A stretch of 64,000 bases of DNA from Bacteroidales bacterium (GTDB lineage Bacteria > Bacteroidota > Bacteroidia > Bacteroidales > P3). Below, piece after piece: positions 11,201-20,200 of the stretch. The stretch covers positions 1 through 64,000 of the forward strand of contig JAFVCE010000014.1 of assembly GCA_017479385.1 (NCBI GenBank), given 5' to 3'. Within the stretch, counting starts at the first letter, position 1, and each line of letters opens with the position of its first letter. The position numbers and the translations under genes were made by a program. The notes beneath the pieces are model-generated. The model saw only the letters and a program-made list of their open reading frames with translations. It did not search any database and was not told the DNA's origin.

Positions 11201-14200
11201 TAGATATAGTTATAATTGTTGTAGCAGCGGATACCGCCACCATAGCCGCTACTGGTTGCAGCGTTATTGCGCACTTCGCTATTGGCGAGGGTGAAGTATC
11301 CGTTACCGCTATACACACCAGCTCCACTTTCGGCAGAACCGTTCTGGATGGTGAAGCCGTCCCACCTCGTGTTGGTGTTGACACTGGCATAGAGCACACG
11401 TTGCACTCTCTGGCCGTCGAGCACCGAGGGGTGCAGGCCGAGTTGACGCTCCGAGAGGCTGTCTTCGGTGCCGGCAAAGCCGCCATAGACGTTAACACCC
11501 GAGCGGGCAGTGAAGGCGTTTTGGTTCATGTCGTCGCCGAAGTAGGTGCCTTCGGCCACCCACACTTGGAGGTTGCCCTGTTGCGAGGCAATGTCGATGG
11601 CGTCTTGCAGGCTCGGCATGGCGTTTTGCCACGAGGTTCCGTCCATCAGGCCACGGCCTTCGGCCATAACGTATACCACATTGCCATAGGTGGGCAGGGT
11701 TACCGGCTGGTAGGGCGACTCGTAGCAGCCCATATCGACCGTGCCTTGCTGCACACGGGCGTTGCCGTCGAGGTCGGTGGGTTGGGTGAGCGAGGCATTG
11801 TTGCCGTAGCCCACAAGCACCGAGCCTTCGGCCGGCTGCCAATTGCCACCGGCATATTGGTTGCCAGCGCCACCGGAGGGCATTACGAAGCGTGGCGAGT
11901 AGGGCGAGCCGCTGTTGGTAGAGGCAAGCAGTATGTTGGTGGAACCGAGTGTGCCGCTGGGGCCTGACACTGCCGAGTAGGTGAGGTTGTTAATAGTGGT
12001 TTGGTAGCTGTTGTTGTTGCTGCCAGTGTTCACATTGCCCCACACCACGTTGTTGGTAGAGGCAACCGTGCTGCCACCGCCTATGCCACTATAGTTGCTG
12101 GCAGTGTTGGCGACCACGGTGGTCGATGTTATCATCGCATAGTCGGAGTAGATACCGCCACCATTGGACAAAGAGGTGTTGTTGGCCACGAGGCAGTTGG
12201 TCACTTCGGCATAGCGAGCATAGATACCACCACCGTTGTAATAATTGTTGCTGTTACCCTCGATACGGCAGTTGACGATGCGAGTGGCAAAGTCGTAGAA
12301 TAGCACATTGTTGCCGAGCGAGTCTTGCTCATAGTGACTGCTGTATGTGTTGCCATAGGCATATACACCGCCACCATAGGAGGAACTATAGTTATTGAGC
12401 ACCGAGCAGTTGCTGAGGGTAGACCCTTCGCGCATATAGACGCCACCACCGCCGCTACTGCGACCGTTCTGGATGGTGAAGCCATCCCAGAGGGCTGCCG
12501 TGGCAGAGGTGTAGCTGTTGGACTGGTAGAGCACGCGGCGTTGGTTGTTGCCGTCGAGTATGGAGGGGTAGAGGCCACGTTGGCGTTGGGCGAGGTCGGT
12601 CTCGTTGCCGAGGAAACCACCATAGACTTTGACGCCTGGGCGCATAACGAAGGCGTTCTCGCCACTGGTGTAGCCGAAGTAGGTGCCGGCAGCCACCCAC
12701 ACTTGTGCGGGTTCGCCATAGGTGGTGGCTCGGTCTTCGGCGGTGGCGGTGGCGCGGTTGAGGTCGGCCATGGCGTTGTCCCAGCTGGTGCCGTCGGCGC
12801 GGCCTTGGGCCACGGGGGCCACATAAACTATGGGCGAAGCCGAGGGGAGGGTGCGGAAGTCGAGGTAGCGATAGTCGCTGTAGGCGGTGTCGCCACAGAT
12901 GCGACGCAGGCGCACCTCGTAGTTGGTGTTGTAGGCGAGGCCCTCTATTCGAGGTTGAGTAGATGTTAACCCGATGTTAACCCATACCGAGTCGGTGGCA
13001 TCGAGGTTGCGAATGTCCATCTCGAGACCGTCGACCGAGGGGCTGCCTATGGCGAAAGTAGCACCCAGTGTGTCGGCCTCGGCCAGCACGATGTTGACAG
13101 TGCCGCAGGCATTGGGTACACACAGCTCGTGTAGGCGGATGTCGGCGCGATAAGAGGTGGTGCTTGTCCTCATCCTATTGCCAAAGCTGTAGGGCTCTGA
13201 ACTGTTGTAACCGTAGGCTACTGAGTAGTACTTGGAGTTGGTGGCAAAGTACAGGGTCGGGCTGTCGTATGTATTGGCCAGCGTTGCCACAACCAGGTTG
13301 CTTTGACCATTGTAGTAGAAGTTGCTGTCGAAAGGCACGTAGCACCAGTTGCCCGAGTCGTTTTGGTGGAAGGTGGCCTCGCCGTCGAAGACGAGGGTCA
13401 TCTCGTCGGAGGTTAAGGTGCTGTCGCCTGGGTAGAAGTTGCTACGCGAGGTGCTGCCGAGGTAGATTTTGAGGTGAGGGCTGCTGGTGTTGCTGCCCGT
13501 GTTGCTATTCAAGCGGAACGATAGGCCGGTGAGGAGGCGTGGTGTGGAGCCAACCTCGCTGGGCTCGTAGAGCTGCTGCGAGAAGGAATAGTAGTAATTG
13601 GCACCAAATGGCACATATTGCCCATTAGTGTAATTACCAGCACCCCCATACTCGGTGTAGCGGTCGCAGCCACGAGCGGTTCTGAAGGTTACTTCGGGCG
13701 ACTGCTGGCCTTGGTTGCCGTCGGCGCAGAGGCCTACGATGGTGGCGGTGTAGGTGGTGTTGGGTTCGAGACCGGTGACGAAGGTGCCTGCGTTGGCGCC
13801 GTTAACGGTGAGGCTTTGTTGGGTGTTGCCTTGCTGGTCGGCAATGGTGACGACCACCGTCTGCGGGCTATAGTTACCCAACGACGACCAGCCGAGGTAG
13901 GCAGAGTTTTCGGTCAGCGAACTTGCCGTCAGGCCGCTGGGGGTGAGGCAATATTGCTCGCCGTGGTACTCGTAGGCACCAATGTCGACCGTCGAGTCGA
14001 ACAGGCGGTCGAGGCCGCCGAGGTCGAAGTCGAGGCTAATGTTGTCCTGACTGAGGCAAGGATTATATCCGCGATTGATGAGGGCCGAACTGGGGTGCAG
14101 GCGATAGTCGCCGTTGTCGGGGTCGACAAAGGCGGGGTAGGCCTTGTCGGGGTCGGCAGCGAGGTTCTCGGTGGCGAGGGTGATGATGCTGTCGCTTACA

Positions 14201-17200
14201 ACGCCCTCGATGGCCGAGGCGTGGAGTCTGGAATCGTAGTAATTGGTAATATTATCGACTCCACCATTTGTGCCACGGTTACCCCACACAACGGTGTTGT
14301 ACATATTGATGTAGTTAGCACTATTTGCATGAATACCGCCGTTGTAGCTGTTCGAATTTATACGCACCTCATTTTGTACAACAGTGGAGTTGTAGAGGTA
14401 AACATAACTGGCAGCATAGATAGCTGCACCATTGGAGGTCGAGGTGTTGTGGTCGATAAGTGTGTTGTAGATTCGAGTGTTGCTGTTAACATAAATAGCT
14501 CCACCATTGCTACCAGTATTGTGGTGTAGGTGCGAGTTGACCACATTAGTCGTATTTGACGTATAGATTGCACCACCGCTGTACGTGTTGGTATTGCCGT
14601 TGTGGTGGATGTCGCAGTTGACGATGTTTACAGTTTCGCTGCCATTTATCACGATGGCACCTCCTCTGATGTAGCTGCCACTCGCCTGCTGGCCGTTATA
14701 GCAAACAGTAGAGTTGCTCAGCGTGAAGTTGCCAGACAGGTAGGCAGCTGCGCCAACCTGTGCACCGAAGTCGCTGTTGTATATGGGGAAACCGTTGGTG
14801 AGGGTAACACCGTCCCATGTGGTGAGTTCTTCAAATGTAGCAGGTTGGTTGAGCACGCGGCGCTGGTTGCGGCCGTCGAGTATGGTGGCGTAGAGGGCGG
14901 GGTTGCGCTCTGTGCCTTGGCCGCTGAAGCCGCCAAGGAGGTCGACGCCGTCTTTTGCAGTAAAGGCGTTTAAGCCGGTGGTGTCGCCATAGTAGGTGCC
15001 GGCAGCTACCCACACTTGTGGCACACCGAGCGAAGCGGCCATGGTCAGAGCCTGGTCGGGGTCGGGCATGGCGTTCTGCCACGAGGTGCCGTCCATCGAG
15101 CCACGGCCTCCTTCGGCCACGTAGACCACGCTATCTGTATATTGTGGCAGGGGCACGATTTCGTAGGCCGACTCGTAGGCGCCGAGGTCGAGGGCATCGT
15201 TTTGCAGGCGGTTGTTGCCGTCGAGGTCTGCGGTGCCATAGGCAGCGGGGTTATAGCCACGGCCTATGCAGACAGAGGTAGAGGCGAGGCGGTAGTCGGC
15301 AGTGCCCAACGAGTCGTATCCTGCCGTGGTGGTGGGATTGACGAAGGCTGGGCTGAGCAACTGGCCACTGTTGTCGGATGAGAGGCCAATGTTGCCTTTA
15401 CCTCTCAGTCCGCCTTCCACAGCGCTATAGAACACATTTTCATTGTTGCTAAATTGTTGCCTGCTGATGGAGGCGTTACCCCACACCACCGAGTTAATAA
15501 CCGTACCGAAGTTTCTGGATATAACATATGAGTTATAGATGTTGCGTGCCACGGTTACGCCGTTGACCTCACCACTGCCATAGACATTAATGACACTGCT
15601 TGTTAGGTTATTGTTGGCGATGAGGCTGTTGGTGATGGTGGCATATTCGAGATAGAGGGCATATTGACCGCTGTTGTTGATGATGCTTACGCGGTCGAGT
15701 CGAGCGGTGCAGTCGTAGCGATATGTCTGGAGAGAGTCGTCGTAGTAGTCGTTGTAGCTGCTACCCAGCACTCGCACTACATAAGCGTTGTTGTTTTGGC
15801 TACTGTTGTCGGTCACCACACAGTTACTAAGTGTGGCATAGTGGCGCAGGTTTACGCCCGAAGCGGTAGAGTTGTTGTAGGCATAGCCGTTGGCAATGGT
15901 GAAGCCATCCCAAGTGGCAGCCGTTTGGGCTGTGAAGTTTACGGACTGACTAAGCACCGTGCGCTGGCTGCGGCCGTTGAGGATGGTTGGGTTGGCTTTG
16001 GGGTCGCGCTGCGACAACGAGGTCTCGGTGCCGGCAAAGCCGCCATAGACGTTTACGCTGGGTTTGATGACGAAAGCGCTCGTTGTAGTGGCCGGGCTGA
16101 TGGTGTCGCCATAATAGGTGCCGGCGGCCACCCACACTTGGGCAGCTTGGCCATAGGTGTTGAGGCGGGCGGTGGCCACGGTCTGGGCGTAGGCAATGTC
16201 GCTGGTGGCGTTTTCCCACGACGAGCCGTCGGCTATGCCTGTGGCTTGTGGTTTGACGTAGACCACAGGCGAGTCGGAGGGCAGGGTGGAGAACCTGACA
16301 GTGGTCCAAGCACTGCTGTCGCCATCGCACCTGTTGCGCATACGCAACTCGTAGGTGGTGATTTGCGGCAGGCCCGAGATGGTGATGGGCGTTTGAGCGA
16401 TGGTGGCCGTGGCGAAAGGCTCGCCAGCGGTGACGTTGCGCAGTTGAGCTTCGTAGCCTTCAGAAGCCAGGAAGTCGAGCGTAGCCGAATTAGCAGTGAC
16501 ACTGGTCACCACCACGTTCGGACGGTGGCAGTCGCCTGTGTCGACAGCCAAGCATTCGCCACCGAAGCGCACGTTGCTGCGGTAGTTGAGGATATTGGCA
16601 TACGAAGGCGGGTTGGCTGGGTCATAGGTCTGTCCGTCGGCATATATATAGGCAGCCATCGGCCTATCGGTTGGCGTGGTGTAGAATTTGTCTGAACTCG
16701 ACAGGTAGTCGGTGTTGTTGTCGAGCATGACTACCAGCAGGTTGTCGACGCCGTTATATTCGAATGGCTCTTGCAGCACAATGGGGCACCAATTGCCATC
16801 GTATTGCGAACTGAAGATGTATTGGCTGTTGCTATACACTTGTTGGAAGTCGGTGCTGGGCTTGAATTCTTCGGTTTCGAATGTCGAGTCGGACACGTGG
16901 GCGAGGAAGAGGGTGACGTTGCGCTGCTGGGTTGAATTAAAGAAGTACTGGAAGCTCACGGTGTCTATCCTCATCGGGGCGTTGCCCATTTCGTCAGCGG
17001 TGAATATCTGTTGGGTGTAGGAACTACAGTAGTAGATTTGCGTGGGTAGGTAGCTGGTGGTGCCGGTGCCGGTGCCGATGGTGACCACGGCTTGGCAGTC
17101 GCCGATGTTGCGCTGACGAGTGGTGAAGGTAGTTGTTGCGAACTTGCCCACAGCGTTTTCGCACACCGAGCGCACCAACACAGTGTATTCGGTTTGTGGT

Positions 17201-20200
17201 TCGAGGTCCTGAACAAAGGTATGAGTTGCAGTGATGTTGAGTTGAGACACGGTATCGCCGTCGTGCACAATGAACAGCTGGTAGGCTGCAGGTTCCTCTT
17301 GGCCAGTATAGCTGAAGGTGACGTAGGCCGAGTTGTCGGTTACAGACACCACTTGGAGGCCACGCAGGCGCGGGCAGGCATCGAACTGGTCGAGTTCGTA
17401 GCAACCAATGTCGACTCTTTCGAACTTCTGGCGAGGTTTGCCTTCGAGGTCGGTGTCGAGGAGGTAAGCAATCGAGGTGTCGCCGGCGTCGATAAGTGCC
17501 GAACCGGACATGAGGGTGTAGTCGCCTTGGCCATCGGGGTCGGCAAACATGGGGTAGTTGTCGTTGTCGCTACCCTCGTTGAGCGTGCTCAAACGGATGT
17601 AGGAGGCCGAAGTCGAGTCGTAGTAGTAGCCATCGGTAGCTATGCCAGCCGAGGTGTAACTGTTGCCACCTATGCCAGTCACTTCACCGCTCTGGGTGCG
17701 GTTGCCCCACACCACGCTGTTGTAAATCTCGACATTACCGTTGGCGGTAATGCCTCCACCGATGTTGTTGGCAACGGTGTTGCCAACAAAGCTGCTGCCA
17801 GATTGCAACTGAACGTTGTCATAGGTCGAAGTGTTGTGCTCAATGAGGTTGCCCTCGGCGAGGCTGTAACTGGTTATTAGAGCATATTCTCCCCTGTTGT
17901 TTATGATTTTGGAGTGGAGCAGTCGACCACCATTACTAATATAGACGTCCGACCTGATGTTGCTGCTCAGTGAGCCGTTGCCTTCGATAACGCAGTTGCT
18001 CACCTTGGCGCCATCGGCATAGACGGCCACGCCCCATCCGTTGGAGCAGCGTGGCGAGGTGGCGTTATTATATATATAACATTTATCTAATGTGACGTTG
18101 CCAGCGATGTAGGCACCCATACCGTTTCCGCACTTGTTGCCTCCGGTGATGTTGAAGCCACGAACAAGTATGGGGCTGCTATTGTTGGAATTGTCTTTGT
18201 AGAGCACTCCGCGCTGGTTCTGACCACTGAGCACTGTGGGGTGCTGGTCGGGGTTGGCTTGGCTGGCTTGGGTTGCACCTACGGCAAAGCCACCTATGAG
18301 GTTGACGCCTTCGACGAGGTTGAAAGCATTGTCGGCATTGGTATCACCATAGTAGGTTCCTTCGGCTACCCAGACATCGAGCGTAGAGTCGATGCCATAG
18401 ATTCTCGCCATTTCGAGCACTTGGCTGGGGTCGGTAAAGGCGTTGTCCCACGAGGTGCCGTTACCTTCGCCGGTGGCTTGGGCGCTGACGTAGACGGGGT
18501 TGTTCTGGAATGGCGACACGGCTGTGTAGGGCGACTCGTAGCAACCAATGTCTACCAAGCCTTGCTGCACACGGGTGCTGCCGGCCAGGTCGTATTGACC
18601 AACAACGGCGCTGTTGTTGCCACGGCCGATGAGGATAGAGCCTTCGGCCAGGGCAAAGTTGCCAGCTTCATAGCCGGCACCCACGCCATTAGAGGGGTTG
18701 ACAAAACGGGGCGAGGCCATGGCGTCGCCGGTGTTGGAGGAGGAAAGTTGTATGCCGTAGTTGTTGCCACTGCCGTCATCTTCGATGGCAGAACCGACGA
18801 CGTTGCAGTTATATATGGTCGACACCACCTGCGACGAATCGCTTTGGCGGTTGCCCCACACCACGCAGTTGTAGAGCGAGGTGTTGCGAACGGCACCATA
18901 GCTGCTCTCGGTGGTGATGTTCTGCACAAAATCGGTCGAGTAGGCTATGATGGAGTTGTCATTGTTTTCGCCGTTGTACACATAGAGGCCTGCCGAATAC
19001 TGGGCGGTGTTATTTGCCACAAGCGAGTTCTCTATACGGAATCCTCCTTCTGCATAGATGGTACCAGAGTAGGTGGCATAGTTGTTGGTCAGCACGCAAC
19101 GGCTCACGGTGCCACCATTGGCACGGATGGCGCTACCATAATTGGCAGTGTTGTAGCTGAAGGTGCATTGCTCGATGGTGAGGCCAGTGTTCATGTTGAC
19201 TGCACCGCCGGTTGCACCGCCGGTTTTCTCGTTGTGTCCATACATGAAGCTGAAGCCGTTCACGACCGTGGGCTTAGCAAAAGGATAGAACTGGGAGAGG
19301 ATGGCTTGGCGGTTGTTGCCGCTGAGGATGGTTTGGTTTTGAGCCAGGTTGCGGGTGGCAATTGAGGTATCGCCCGGGGCGAAGCCACCATAGAGGCTCA
19401 CGCCGTCGATGGCGTAGAAAGCGGTCTCGGCTGTGGTGTCGTCGGCTGTATAGGTGCCGCGGGCTACCCATATCTGGTTTACGCCTTCGGCCATGGGGGC
19501 AATATTGAGGGCAAGGCTGAGCGAGTTAATGGCGTTTTGCCACGAGGTGCCACTACCGTCGCCGGTGGCTTGCGCGTCGACATAGATAATGCCGCCCACG
19601 TATTGGGGTATGACTATGTTGGTGGCCTCGTAGGGCGATTCGTAGCAACCCATTTCTACCCTACCCTGCTGCACACGGGTGTTGCCAGATAGGTCGAGCT
19701 CTGAGAGGAGCTGTTCGTCTGTGCTGCCGGTGCCTACAAGCACCGAGCCTTCCATGAGTTGATAGTTGCCCGTGGCGTAGTCGGCGCCTGCGCCGGCCGA
19801 GGGTTGAACAAAGCGTGGGCAGAACATATTGTCGCCATCGTTGTCGGCGCTCAGGGGTATGCACCCAGCAGCGGGGGCCAAACCCTCGATGGCGCAATAA
19901 GAAAAGGTGGAATTACCAGCTACTTGATTCGATGTTAACCCGACCTTATTACCATGTAAGACGCAGTTGATGTAGGTTCCCCCTTGACCGGAACCATAGG
20001 AGCCACCCGCCTCCTGCAAAGCGAGGTTGGCCACTATGTCGCAGTTGATGAAGGTGCCACCAGTGTAGTTATACTCGGCACGTCCGTCGTTATAGACACC
20101 ACCTCCGTATTGGGCCGTGTTGTTGGCAATGAGGCAATCTTTGAACGTGCCACCCCAGGCATAGACTGCACCACCACTTCTGGCGGCGGTGTTGCCCTCG

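Noticed and set aside
12962-12983. GATGTTAACCCGATGTTAACCC inside the giant gene as another repeat copy
   Set aside because: Only about 13 bases match the core and the rest is a local duplication, so it was not counted as a copy.
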